A DNA stretch of 64,000 bases from positions 105,865 through 169,864 of the forward strand of contig NZ_JACSET010000008.1 of the NCBI RefSeq assembly GCF_014334325.1, read 5' to 3'. Origin of the DNA: Treponema sp. Marseille-Q4130 (lineage in GTDB: Bacteria > Spirochaetota > Spirochaetia > Treponematales > Treponemataceae). A program made the translations under genes and the position numbers. The notes under the pieces are model-generated. The model saw nothing but the letters and a program-made list of their open reading frames with translations, was not told the origin of the DNA and searched no databases. Below, in pieces: positions 16,704 to 24,664 of the stretch (position 1 is the first letter of the stretch; each line of letters starts with the position of its first letter).

Positions 16704-16985
16704 ATGATTGCTATACTTACAGCCGTTATCGTTTCATTTGTGCTCGCGTTTATCATCGGCGTGCTGCTCGGAATTTTTAAAAAAATATTTTATATCCCGG
16801 TCGATGAAAAAGCGGCAGCGATCCGTGCCGTATTGCCCGGCATAAACTGCGGAGCCTGCGGATATCCCGGCTGCGACGGATTTGCAGCGGCGGTTTCAAA
16901 GGGTGAAGCGCCTTCCAACGGCTGCCGCGCCGGCGGTCCGAAAGTTACGGCTGCCGTTGTGCAGGTGCTCGGCGGAGCTCAATAA
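16704..16985 (+). CDS. rnfB: Short RnfB lacking the C-terminal ferredoxin domains
   Basis: A 93-residue RnfB. It keeps the N-terminal membrane helix (IAILTAVIVSFVLAFIIGVLLG) and the first iron-sulfur domain with all four cysteines (INCGACGYPGCDGFAAAV, then NGC). It stops after KVTAAVVQVLGG. Usual RnfB proteins continue with two or more [4Fe-4S] ferredoxin motifs that take electrons from reduced ferredoxin. The downstream sequence to the terminator at 17052 has no frame encoding CxxCxxC motifs, so this is not a simple frameshift. A genuine minimal form, with ferredoxin docking done by another protein, is the best reading. Confidence 0.88.
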   Translation: MIAILTAVIVSFVLAFIIGVLLGIFKKIFYIPVDEKAAAIRAVLPGINCGACGYPGCDGFAAAVSKGEAPSNGCRAGGPKVTAAVVQVLGGAQ

Positions 16986-17051
16986 CACATACTTCGCGCG
17001 AGTACCGTGCGGTCTTCGGCTGCGCGGCGAAAGACTCGCTGATTCACAATG

Positions 17052-17101
17052 AGGCTGTCCCGGAAGTTGTTGAAAACTTCACGAAGGACAGCCTTTTTTT
17101 T
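17052..17101 (+). terminator. Rho-independent terminator of the rnf operon
   Basis: Arms AGGCTGTCC (17052-17060) and GGACAGCCT (17086-17094) enclose a second helix, GAAGTT/AACTTC. The hairpin is followed by a run of eight T. It is the only strong stop after rnfB. Confidence 0.9.
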
Positions 17102-17327
17102 ATCATTGTTAAAGTTAACTCTGAAAAATGCAGTGATGTATGTAATTTAATAATTGTTAAAATATGATTTCTTTGAGTTTTTCGAAAAATCTGAATTCGT
17201 GTCGTCTTAAAGAATTTCAGCGTAATTTTTCTCCGATCTCCTCCTTGACAAATTTCTTTTTGCTTTATATCATAACATTGTTACGTTAGCTATGCCTAAT
17301 CATCAAGGGACTTTAGCGGAGGAAATT
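17102..17327. other. Intergenic stretch upstream of the ABC gene
   Basis: Together with the terminator this makes a gap of 342 bases without a gene. It is AT-rich, and its only clear elements are the promoter and palindrome at 17245-17283. Confidence 0.5.
17245..17283 (+). promoter_or_regulatory. Promoter with TetR-type operator for the ABC gene
   Basis: TTGACA (17245-17250) and TATCAT (17268-17273) are 17 bases apart. The palindrome TAACATTGTTA (17273-17283) begins at the end of the -10 and covers the expected transcription start. The same 11 bases lie on the promoter of the TetR gene at 25353-25363, so that regulator probably represses this gene. Confidence 0.6.
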
Positions 17328-19091
17328 GTGCTGCAAAGATTTTTTGCGTTGTCTGACGCGGGGACGCGGAACTTGCGTTCGGCGATTACGTTCGGCACTA
17401 TTATCAATTTGTTTTTGATGGTGCCGCTGGGGCTTTCGCTGTATGTGCTGCGCTATTTTTTGACGCGTATTATGCAGGAAGGTTTTCAAGTGCCGAATGT
17501 ATGGGCGGTGTCGGCGGCCGCTCTCGCGATGATTGCCGTACTGTTCATCCTCGAAAAGCTGAAGTACGGCAGAATGTACAACGGTGCGTATGAAGAAGCG
17601 GCGAACGTACGCATTTCGCTTGCCGAATCGCTTCGGAAACTCCCGCTGTCGTATTTCGGCAGGCGGGATTTGTCGTATTTGACTTCGACGCTTTTGAACG
17701 ACGTTACTCTGATTGAAGAATCGCTTTCGCACGCCGTGCCGGAGCTGTTCGGCGGCATCATTTCGATTTTGATTGCCGCGGCTCTTTTGGCGTTTTTGGA
17801 TTGGCGGATGACGATTGCGCTTTTTATCTTTGCCTTTGCAGGGTTTTTTATTATCGTTGCCGCCCGATCAGTGCTGGATAAAAAAGCAAAGCAAGCGTTT
17901 GCGCAAAAAGATTTGATCTACGATTCCCTTCAGCAGATGATCGACAATATCAAAGTGCTGAAATCTTCCGATAAAAAAGCGGTGTATGTGCAAAAACTCA
18001 AAGACGATATTACCGAGTCAACGTACGTAACGCTCAAAGCGGAAGCGGTGGGCGGAGCGTTTATTTTTGGTTCGGCGGCAATTGTCCGCTTCGGCTTTCC
18101 GCTGGTGATTTCATACGGCGCGTACCTCTTGTCGCAGGGAAGAATCGAACTGTTGACGTATATCGTCTTTTTGCTCGTTTCCTGCCGCATCTTCGATCCG
18201 CTGACGACAGTGTTTATGATGCTCGGTGAATTCTTTTTAATGATGATTGCCGTCGAACGCAAACAGGCGATTGTCAATTATCCTAAGCAGACGGGAAGCG
18301 AAACCTTCAAGCCGAACGGTTACGATATCCGCTACGATAATGTTTCATTCTCATATAATGAACCGAACGGTAAAGATGCGGACAGCGATACCGAAGAAAA
18401 CACGGTAAGCGGAATCGACTTTACCGCAAAGCAGGGCGAAATTACCGCTCTCGTCGGGCACTCGGGCTGCGGTAAATCCACGATTGCACGCTTGGCCGCT
18501 CGCTTTTGGGACGCTTCATCGGGTACAGTGAGCGTCGGCGGCGTCGATGTTTCCACCGTAGATCCGGAAACCCTGCTTGCAGCCTTTTCGATTGTGTTTC
18601 AGGACGTCGTGCTTTTTAACGATACGGTATACAACAATATTTTAATCGGCAACCGAAACGCGACAAAAGAACAAGTGCTTGCCGCCGCAAAAGCCGCCCG
18701 GTGCGATTCGTTTATCGAAAAACTGCCGCAAGGCTATGACACGGAAATCGGTGAAAACGGTTATACCCTTTCGGGCGGAGAACGCCAGCGGCTTTCCATC
18801 GCCCGTGCCCTCTTAAAAGACGCGCCGATCATCCTTTTGGATGAGGCGACCGCCGCTCTCGACCCCGAAAACGAAACGCTCATACAGCATGCCATCGGTA
18901 CACTTATAAAAGGTAAAACCGTTATCGTCATCGCTCACCGCCTGCGCACCGTCGAAAATGCCGACAAGATTATCGTACTCAACAAGGGTATGATTGCCGA
19001 AACCGGTACCCACGCAGAACTTATGGAAAAGAACGGCATTTACCGGGAGATGTATAGGCTGCAGCGGGAAAGCGAGCAGTGGTCGGCATAA
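17328..19091 (+). CDS. ABC half-transporter (membrane plus ATPase), B-type
   Basis: A 587-residue ABC half-transporter with an N-terminal six-helix domain and a C-terminal ATPase. The ATPase shows Walker A (VGHSGCGKSTIARL), Q-loop (SIVFQDVVLF), signature (LSGGERQRLSIARALL), Walker B (IILLDEATAALD) and the H-loop (VIAHRL). The GTG at 17328 is preferred as start because GGAGG is five bases upstream; the ATG at 17292 lacks a ribosome site. It resembles the gene at 27983 along its length (LQRFFALSDAGTRNL compared with LQKWFGVTESGAKGI). Such proteins usually work as heterodimers, but no partner is adjacent, so the partner may be encoded at 26-31 kb. The substrate is unknown. Confidence 0.9.
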   Translation: MLQRFFALSDAGTRNLRSAITFGTIINLFLMVPLGLSLYVLRYFLTRIMQEGFQVPNVWAVSAAALAMIAVLFILEKLKYGRMYNGAYEEAANVRISLAESLRKLPLSYFGRRDLSYLTSTLLNDVTLIEESLSHAVPELFGGIISILIAAALLAFLDWRMTIALFIFAFAGFFIIVAARSVLDKKAKQAFAQKDLIYDSLQQMIDNIKVLKSSDKKAVYVQKLKDDITESTYVTLKAEAVGGAFIFGSAAIVRFGFPLVISYGAYLLSQGRIELLTYIVFLLVSCRIFDPLTTVFMMLGEFFLMMIAVERKQAIVNYPKQTGSETFKPNGYDIRYDNVSFSYNEPNGKDADSDTEENTVSGIDFTAKQGEITALVGHSGCGKSTIARLAARFWDASSGTVSVGGVDVSTVDPETLLAAFSIVFQDVVLFNDTVYNNILIGNRNATKEQVLAAAKAARCDSFIEKLPQGYDTEIGENGYTLSGGERQRLSIARALLKDAPIILLDEATAALDPENETLIQHAIGTLIKGKTVIVIAHRLRTVENADKIIVLNKGMIAETGTHAELMEKNGIYREMYRLQRESEQWSA

Positions 19092-19237
19092 ATAATGGGT
19101 AATGGGTAATGGCAGTTGATAATGGATAATCGGCAAGCGGCGGTTTGTAAAAAACTGTGCCGATAAAAATGCTGCATGCTGTTCAAATAAATTAAAATCC
19201 GCTGCCGTGGTTTTATGCAGACAAAGAGGAATGTAAA

Positions 19238-19609
19238 ATGGCAAAGAGCGGGAAAATAAACAAAATCTATGCCTGTTGGATTTACGTGAGCGATTTGAAA
19301 CAATCGATCCGCTTTTATCAAGACATCGGTTTTGAACTCAAGTTTGTTGACGACAATGCGTGGGCGGAATTTGATTTGGGAGAAACAGCCTTCGCCCTAT
19401 TGCAACGACCTGCGGAAAAAGGTGCGGTACAGCCTGCAAAAACACGGATTATGTTCGAGGTAAATGATATTGAAAAAATGCGGCGGCATTTGGTTTCTCT
19501 CGGCGTCAACTTGATCGGAGACGTCAGAGAAGAAGCTTACGGCAAGCTGCTGACCTTCGAAGATCTCGACGGGCATTGGCTTGAGTTTTTTGAAAACAAG
19601 CGGGCTTGA
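19238..19609 (+). CDS. VOC (glyoxalase/bleomycin-resistance) family protein
   Basis: A 123-residue protein with the beta-alpha-beta-beta-beta repeat of the vicinal oxygen chelate fold. The pattern ACWIYVSDLKQSIRFYQDIGFEL opens the first module and MFEVNDIEKMRRHLVSLGV the second. It ends with LTFEDLDGHWLEFFEN, which supplies the last metal ligand (Glu). It may act on a small toxic or antibiotic-like compound, but the family is too broad for a call. AGAGGA precedes the ATG. It lies between an ABC gene and an alpha/beta hydrolase on the same strand. Confidence 0.8.
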   Translation: MAKSGKINKIYACWIYVSDLKQSIRFYQDIGFELKFVDDNAWAEFDLGETAFALLQRPAEKGAVQPAKTRIMFEVNDIEKMRRHLVSLGVNLIGDVREEAYGKLLTFEDLDGHWLEFFENKRA

Positions 19610-19640
19610 GGTGTGGAGCCGTTGAATAAAGGAGTACCTT

Positions 19641-20585
19641 GTGTACGCGAATGATGACACATGGAAAAAACTGCAAGCGTTTTTACCTGAACGCAAGAGG
19701 ATCGGCTCTTGCTGCGCACCGGTCGAAACGTTCAGCTCATTCGGCGCAGCGGACATTCATCTCGACGTGTACAACGAACAAAACAACAACGGCATTACGC
19801 TCGTGCTGTTCCACGGTGTCGGCGGTAACGGCCGGCTTTTGTCGTTTGTCGCCGTTCCTTTGGCGCGTCTCGGTTATAAGATTGTATGCCCCGATTTGCC
19901 CGGCTACGGCTATACCGAATACGAGGGCGTGCCGACATACACCACATGGATTGATGCGGGCGTTTATATCGTTCAGCGGGAATTGCCGCGCTGTAAAAAG
20001 CTTTTTGTGCTGGGTTTGAGCGCGGGCGGCATGCTCGCATACAACATCGCTTGTTTGGTACGCGGCGTGTCGGGTGTCATCGTTACGACCTTGTTGGACA
20101 ACCGATTCAAAGAAGTACGCGAATATTCGGCAAAAAACAAAGTGCAGGCGCGCATAGCCTTACCGCTTTTGCCCTTTATTCCCCGCTTTATTCGGCGTTT
20201 AAAGATTCCGGTAAGGGCGGTAACGAATATGAAAGCAATTGTCAACGATGAGCGGATACTGTCTTTGCTGTTGCGGGACAAAAGGGGCGCGGGCTCATCC
20301 GTGTACTTGGGTTTTTTATGTTCCATGATGGAAAGCGTTCCCGCCGCAGGGCCTGAGGCGTTCGGACTTCCGCTTTTGCTTTGCCACCCCGAAAAAGACC
20401 GCTGGACGCCCGAGCGGATAAGCCGCCTGTTTTTCGACCGCATACGGGGTGCAAAAGAACTGCGCGTACTTGAAAACGCCGGGCACTTTCCGATTGAACA
20501 GCCGGGCATCGGTCAGCTTGAAGAAGCGATCGTATCGTTTATAAACAAATATTATCGAGGTACTCATGGTATTAAGAAAATATGA
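19641..20585 (+). CDS. Alpha/beta hydrolase
   Basis: A 314-residue alpha/beta-hydrolase-fold protein. The oxyanion region is LVLFHGVGGNGRLLS, the nucleophile elbow is GLSAGGM, the acid probably lies in CHPEKDRWTPE and the histidine in ENAGHFPIEQPG. All three catalytic residues are therefore present. The start is GTG at 19641 with AAAGGAG seven bases upstream. Its 3' end overlaps the acetyltransferase gene by 20 bases. A second hydrolase of this fold lies at the other end of the ABC cluster (32622). Confidence 0.82.
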   Translation: MYANDDTWKKLQAFLPERKRIGSCCAPVETFSSFGAADIHLDVYNEQNNNGITLVLFHGVGGNGRLLSFVAVPLARLGYKIVCPDLPGYGYTEYEGVPTYTTWIDAGVYIVQRELPRCKKLFVLGLSAGGMLAYNIACLVRGVSGVIVTTLLDNRFKEVREYSAKNKVQARIALPLLPFIPRFIRRLKIPVRAVTNMKAIVNDERILSLLLRDKRGAGSSVYLGFLCSMMESVPAAGPEAFGLPLLLCHPEKDRWTPERISRLFFDRIRGAKELRVLENAGHFPIEQPGIGQLEEAIVSFINKYYRGTHGIKKI

Positions 20586-20898
20586 AGCGCAAGATTCCAA
20601 AATCATTTGCGGTTGGATTAAGGATGCAAAGCAGCTTTATCAATGGTCTGCCGACAAAATAGGGCGCTTCCCATTGAACGGCAATGAATTGAATGAATAC
20701 TATGCTTCGATGAACGGCGTTCAGTCTGTCATTCCTCTTTGTGCCATTGACGAATGTACCGTACTCGGTCATTTGTTTATCCGATACCCAAATAAAGACG
20801 ATAAAACACTTGTACGCTTCGGGTTTATTATACTTTCGCCTGAAAGCAGAGGAAAGGGAAACGGAAAGAAAATGGTAGAGCTTGCATTAGGTAAATAA
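20566..20898 (+). CDS. GNAT acetyltransferase, C-terminally truncated
   Basis: A 110-residue protein that begins like an intact GNAT acetyltransferase (MVLRKYEAQDSKIICGWIKD) and reaches the acetyl-CoA loop (LSPESRGKGNGKKMVELAL). It stops right there at LGK-TAA. Normal GNAT enzymes have about 60 more residues after this loop, including the last strands of the fold. The stop falls next to the end of a vapC gene on the other strand, so arrival of the toxin-antitoxin module probably removed the rest. It is likely inactive. GAGG precedes the ATG, and the start overlaps the hydrolase gene. Confidence 0.75.
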   Translation: MVLRKYEAQDSKIICGWIKDAKQLYQWSADKIGRFPLNGNELNEYYASMNGVQSVIPLCAIDECTVLGHLFIRYPNKDDKTLVRFGFIILSPESRGKGNGKKMVELALGK

Positions 20899-21294
20899 TT
20901 CAATATCGATATATTTTCGATACTGTTCAAAATCTTTATCTAATGTAAATATCAAGAAATCGTTATTATGAGCTACACTGCATATCAAATAATCGATATG
21001 TGACCCTTGGATTCCGTTACTTCTACATATATTATAATATGCAGCCGCTTGCTCATAATCCTCGATGGTGATTTCAAAATCGGGAAATGCCTTTAATGCT
21101 TTTTTTAGTTCCCTAAATTTATCCTCATCTGATATACCGCTTAAGATTTCTTGTCGTATCGGACCGATCATCACCGCATATCGGTTACGGATGAGAAATG
21201 AAAGATACTCTATTAATTTTTTATCATTACTATCCGGACGCTTTTTCCTAAGCGCAAGTGACCATACGGAAGTATCAACTAATACAAATTTCAT
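20887..21294 (-). CDS. vapC: VapC-type PIN-domain toxin
   Basis: A 135-residue PIN-domain ribonuclease. The acidic residues expected around Mg2+ are visible: Asp7 (FVLVDTSVWSLAL), Glu in GPIRQEILSG near residue 49, Asp100 in GSHIDYLICSVA, and Asp in FTLDKDFEQY. VapC toxins cut RNA, often tRNA, when the antitoxin is lost. Its ATG overlaps the end of the upstream antitoxin gene by four bases, as usual for VapBC. Its 3' end overlaps the truncated acetyltransferase gene on the other strand by 12 bases. Confidence 0.88.
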   Translation of the reverse strand: MKFVLVDTSVWSLALRKKRPDSNDKKLIEYLSFLIRNRYAVMIGPIRQEILSGISDEDKFRELKKALKAFPDFEITIEDYEQAAAYYNICRSNGIQGSHIDYLICSVAHNNDFLIFTLDKDFEQYRKYIDIELFT

Positions 21295-21488
21295 CGTAAC
21301 CGCATCTTCTTATAATTGTAAGAAGGGTGATATTCAATTGTTCCGAACAGCTGTATGAGTTCTTCAGATTTTCGCCGTTCAATAAACTCTTCGAGCGCCG
21401 TATTTACTGTTTCTTTTTTTGTGCCGTATCCGCCGATTTTATACGCAGTATTGAGTAATTCTTCATTTATTGCAAGATTTGTTGCCAT
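21291..21488 (-). CDS. vapB: VapB-type antitoxin
   Basis: A 65-residue protein from the ATG at 21488 (MATNLAINEELL), with GAGG just upstream. It fits the small VapB antitoxins: an N-terminal strand-helix-helix DNA-binding part (TNLAINEELLNTAYKIGGYGTKKETVNTALEEFIERR) followed by a short toxin-binding tail that ends in SYNYKKMRLR. Its stop overlaps vapC. An in-frame start 26 codons upstream is unlikely, because that part has no family resemblance and overlaps the MATE gene. Confidence 0.82.
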   Translation of the reverse strand: MATNLAINEELLNTAYKIGGYGTKKETVNTALEEFIERRKSEELIQLFGTIEYHPSYNYKKMRLR

Positions 21489-21555
21489 AGCTTTTACCTC
21501 TGCATTTATTCTACATATATTATTGTGTAAAATAAGATAATGCAATAGTATGAAG

Positions 21556-22902
21556 TTATTGGGCATCCTTTCCCATTTTTCTCATTACGTTAAGCATTAA
21601 AAACAATCCGGCTATAATCATTGTAAAATCCACAATAGGTTCCGCCCACCAAACAGCCGACACTCCGAATAATTTCGGCAACAGAAGTATCGCCGGAACA
21701 AATAATACCAATTGTCGCAACAGTACAATGATCCCCGCTTTTTTATCGTCTCCAATGGATTGAAAAAAAGTCAGTGTCATAATCATAATTCCATACAAGA
21801 TAAATGTGGAATAAAACATCTTAAAGTTTTTAACACCGGCTTCAATAATCTCTTTTCTTACTTTGAATAAAGACAGCAATGTATCGGAACAAAACATTGA
21901 CGGTATCCACGAAGCAGCCGCAAGAATAGTTGCTCCATACATAAAAATCTTCATCGTATCTTTTACTCGCCCGTATTGCTTTGCTCCGAAATTTGCTCCT
22001 ATAACAGGCTGCAATCCTTGACTCATTCCCCACAACGGAATAAATGAAAACATATATAATCTCATTGTTGCAGACATCAAAATTCCCCAGTTATCTCCGC
22101 CATATACAAAGGCTTGCTTAAATAAAAATGTTTGCTGCACCGCAAATAAAATTTGCATCATCATTGCCGAACTGCCGATACTAAACATTTCACGGTAAAT
22201 CACCTTGTACTTTTTGATTTTATGGATTTTCACAAATGAACTTTTCTTTAAAAAATAGTGAAATGTTAATAAAGCTTGTACGATTTGAGATAATACGGTT
22301 GCGATAGCAGCTCCTTCAATAGCATATTCACCCATGAGCTTCATAAGAATAGGGTCTAAAATAATGTTGAGTATGGCTCCCGTTCCCATAATCATCATTG
22401 ATTGTTTTAATGCCCCTTCGCCGCGCATTGTCATATTACCTGCTTGAGCGAAATTGACAAATAGAGATCCAAAGAACACAACCCGCAAATATCTGACACC
22501 AAGCTCTTTAATATTTCCTTTAGCACCCACCATGTCTAAAAAATGAGATGCGAATATCAAACCTACTATTGTGATAATTGCAGAAAATAAAATAACCCAA
22601 TAACAAAAATTGCCGAATATTTTATCTATTGTTTCTTTATCACCCTTACCGATAGCTCGTGATAATATCGATGCACTGCCTACGCCTATCAAAGCCGATA
22701 TTCCGCCATTTATAATTGTCAAGGACATGGATACACTAATTGCCGACATCGCATAGTCCCCAATAAGGCGCCCTGCAAATATCCCATCCATAAATGGGTA
22801 CAGGCCGATAACCAGCATTCCGATTATTCCCGGGATAGCTAACTTGAATAACAATTCTTTAGGACTTTTGGTTAATAGCTGTGTTTTCATATCTTGTTTC
22901 AT
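21556..22902 (-). CDS. MATE-family multidrug efflux transporter
   Basis: A 448-residue membrane protein of the MATE (NorM/DinF-like) family, with about twelve hydrophobic segments in two homologous halves. It starts KSPKELLFKLAIPGIIGMLVIGLYPFMDGIFAGRL, which is typical of the first helix pair. The second half opens KVIYREMFSIGSSAMMMQILFAV. These proteins export cationic drugs in exchange for Na+ or H+. It lies 52 bases downstream of a TetR gene on the same strand and is probably controlled by it. The ATG at 22902 has AGAGGTGA upstream. Base composition is AT-rich compared with the core genes. Confidence 0.92.
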   Translation of the reverse strand: MKQDMKTQLLTKSPKELLFKLAIPGIIGMLVIGLYPFMDGIFAGRLIGDYAMSAISVSMSLTIINGGISALIGVGSASILSRAIGKGDKETIDKIFGNFCYWVILFSAIITIVGLIFASHFLDMVGAKGNIKELGVRYLRVVFFGSLFVNFAQAGNMTMRGEGALKQSMMIMGTGAILNIILDPILMKLMGEYAIEGAAIATVLSQIVQALLTFHYFLKKSSFVKIHKIKKYKVIYREMFSIGSSAMMMQILFAVQQTFLFKQAFVYGGDNWGILMSATMRLYMFSFIPLWGMSQGLQPVIGANFGAKQYGRVKDTMKIFMYGATILAAASWIPSMFCSDTLLSLFKVRKEIIEAGVKNFKMFYSTFILYGIMIMTLTFFQSIGDDKKAGIIVLLRQLVLFVPAILLLPKLFGVSAVWWAEPIVDFTMIIAGLFLMLNVMRKMGKDAQ

Positions 22903-22954
22903 TGCAACTCACCTCTTAAAATATTATTTCTCATTTTCAAATATCCCTATTGGT

Positions 22955-23548
22955 TTAGTTATTTTTTTCAAGATCAATAATGTATTGTATCATTGTTTCT
23001 TTTATATACTTCTTATGAGCGTCAAAAGAATTCCGTGCATTAAGCACTTCCGAACTCACTATTAAACTATTAATGTAATGAACTAAAAAGCCATCCTTAA
23101 AAATATGTGCCGTAATTCCCAGTTTCTTTGCAATGAGATCAAGCTCTTTAGTTGTATGCAATTTTAGTTCTTGATATAAATCTTCCAAATCCTGATTATA
23201 GTTTTTTGCTTGCAAAAGAAGTGCGTACAGCTTCATTAAATCGGTTTTCGCTAATGCCTTACTTGTTAAAATATCACCCATTTGCTGATATTTATCTTTG
23301 CTCCGATTATGCGCTAAATATTCAGTTATCAAGCTATTTCTGTATTCATTTCCATCAAGCATTAAGTCTTTTAGCATTTCAGTTGTACTTGCATAATGAT
23401 GATATACGCCGCCTCTACTCATACCTATTTCTGTAATGACATCTTCCATTGTTGTATTCTGAAAGCCTTTATTTAAAAAGCATTTTTTTGCGGCTTCTCG
23501 AATTTCTCTTTTTCTCATCTGCCCGACTTTTTGTTTTTCTTCTTTCAA
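22955..23548 (-). CDS. TetR-family repressor of the MATE gene
   Basis: A 197-residue TetR-family regulator. The helix-turn-helix is in REIREAAKKCFLNKGFQNTT followed by MEDVITEIGMSRGGVYHHYAS, and the C-terminal ligand-binding helices follow. The start is placed at a TTG at 23548 because AGGAGG lies eight bases upstream at 23557-23562. The upstream extension of the frame would contain the operator palindrome. It lies directly before the MATE gene, and a perfect 24-bp palindrome covers its promoter, so autorepression and control of the pump are likely. Confidence 0.88.
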   Translation of the reverse strand: MKEEKQKVGQMRKREIREAAKKCFLNKGFQNTTMEDVITEIGMSRGGVYHHYASTTEMLKDLMLDGNEYRNSLITEYLAHNRSKDKYQQMGDILTSKALAKTDLMKLYALLLQAKNYNQDLEDLYQELKLHTTKELDLIAKKLGITAHIFKDGFLVHYINSLIVSSEVLNARNSFDAHKKYIKETMIQYIIDLEKNN

Positions 23549-23566
23549 AATAAAGTCCTCCTTGAA

Positions 23567-23620
23567 AAAACCGACAATATTGTCGGTTTTTAATATAGCG
23601 TTATTATTAAGTGGTGTCAA
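23567..23620 (-). promoter_or_regulatory. tetR-MATE promoter and 24-bp operator palindrome
   Basis: On the minus strand TTGACA (23620-23615) and TATATT (23597-23592) have a 17-base spacer. Immediately downstream, 23567-23590 is a perfect 24-base palindrome with half-site AAAACCGACAAT. It covers the expected transcription start and sits just before the ribosome site, an ideal place for repression. Confidence 0.8.
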
Positions 23621-23726
23621 GTAAAAAAACGCTTTTGCAAACAGCGCGAAATGAACAGTATAGACAAATAATAGTTAAAAACAGTAGATTAAGGAAATCA
23701 GCAATCTGAAATGTATGGAGTGAAAA

Positions 23727-24155
23727 ATGAATAAAATAACATGCATTTGTTTAGGCGTGCGGAATATGGAAAAGGCATTAAAATTTTACAGAGACGGGTT
23801 GGGATATAAGACAGACTGTAAAGAAGATAATCCACCGGTATGCTTTTTTAATACACCGGGAACAAAATTTGAACTTTTCCCTTTGGATTCATTGGCAAAA
23901 GATATTAATGAAAATAATCCGCCGACAGGAACCGGCTTTTCAGGAATTACATTGACATACAATGTGAAAAACAAAGAAGATGTAGATAGCGTTATTGAGT
24001 TGGTAAGAAAAGCCGGAGGAACTATTGTTAAAGAGCCGCAAAAAGTATTTTGGGGCGGATATCATGCATATTTTTCCGATTTAGATGGATACTACTGGGA
24101 AGTATCTTGGGGACCCGATTTTCAATTTGATGAAGATGGCCTATTGAAATTTTAG
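23727..24155 (+). CDS. VOC (glyoxalase-like) family protein
   Basis: A 142-residue VOC-fold protein. It opens with ITCICLGVRNMEKALKFYRDGLGY and has a second module around GITLTYNVKNKEDVDSVIELVRKAGG. The C-terminal YHAYFSDLDGYYWEVSWGPDF carries the final acidic ligand and the WGPDF end common in this subgroup. GGAGTG precedes the ATG. It is divergent from the TetR-MATE pair and precedes tfoX by 20 bases. It is only distantly like the other VOC protein at 19238. The substrate is unknown. Confidence 0.82.
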   Translation: MNKITCICLGVRNMEKALKFYRDGLGYKTDCKEDNPPVCFFNTPGTKFELFPLDSLAKDINENNPPTGTGFSGITLTYNVKNKEDVDSVIELVRKAGGTIVKEPQKVFWGGYHAYFSDLDGYYWEVSWGPDFQFDEDGLLKF

Positions 24156-24170
24156 AGCGAATAGAATGGA

Positions 24171-24227
24171 TAATTATGGCATCGAGTAAAACATATTTAG
24201 ATTTTATTTTGGAACAGTTATCGGAAT
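24171..24227 (+). repeat. 57-bp direct repeat, left copy (start of tfoX)
   Basis: This copy contains the first 50 or so bases of the intact tfoX-like gene. An identical 57-base copy lies at 25211-25267. The two flank the rest of tfoX and the RelBE-type module, about 980 bp. Confidence 0.9.
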
Positions 24228-24496
24228 TGCAAGACATACGCTATCGCGCAATGATGGGAGAATTTATCATTTACTATCGAGATAAAATTGTGGGCGGTAT
24301 CTACGATGACCGCTTACTGGTAAAAGCGGTTCCGTCGGCAATTGCGTATATGCCGAACGCTTCCTACGAATTGCCGTATCAAGGCGCAAAAGAAATGCTT
24401 TTAGTAGACGAAGTTGATGACAAAGCATTTATAACGGGCTTGTTTAATGCAATGTATGATGAATTACCGGTGCCGAAAATGAAGAAAAAAAGATAA
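24176..24496 (+). CDS. TfoX N-terminal-domain protein
   Basis: A 106-residue protein with the stand-alone TfoX N-terminal domain (SSKTYLDFILEQLSELQDIRYRAMMGEFIIYYRDKIVGGIYDDRLLVKAV). TfoX/Sxy regulates competence genes in Gammaproteobacteria. Stand-alone domains in other phyla have no proven role, and a competence link should not be assumed. The middle YRAMMGEF...GGIYDDRLLVK part is the most conserved. The C-terminus is very basic (KMKKKR). The first 57 bases around its start are duplicated exactly about 1 kb downstream. Confidence 0.82.
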   Translation: MASSKTYLDFILEQLSELQDIRYRAMMGEFIIYYRDKIVGGIYDDRLLVKAVPSAIAYMPNASYELPYQGAKEMLLVDEVDDKAFITGLFNAMYDELPVPKMKKKR

Positions 24497-24616
24497 AAAG
24501 TGTGCGGTATTTATACTATGGAGCTGCTCCACATTAAGTTTTAGACTGAAAGCGATATTAAAAACAATTAACAACCTCTCCGCACGAATAAATTAAATTT
24601 TTAACAGACAGGATAC

Positions 24617-24652
24617 TTGATTTTTGGAAGCTCTTGTATTACATTGTAGTAA
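24617..24652 (+). promoter_or_regulatory. Promoter and operator-like repeat of the RelBE-type module
   Basis: TTGATT (24617-24622) and TACATT (24640-24645) have a 17-base spacer. The -10 lies inside the imperfect palindrome TTAC-ATTGTA-GTAA (24639-24652). This fits antitoxin autorepression. The ribosome site AGAGGTG follows at once. Confidence 0.5.
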
Positions 24653-24664
24653 GAGGTGTTAGAA

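Noticed and set aside
24176-24496. Competence system inferred from the TfoX domain
   Set aside because: Stand-alone TfoX domains outside Gammaproteobacteria have no shown competence role, and no competence genes are in the window.
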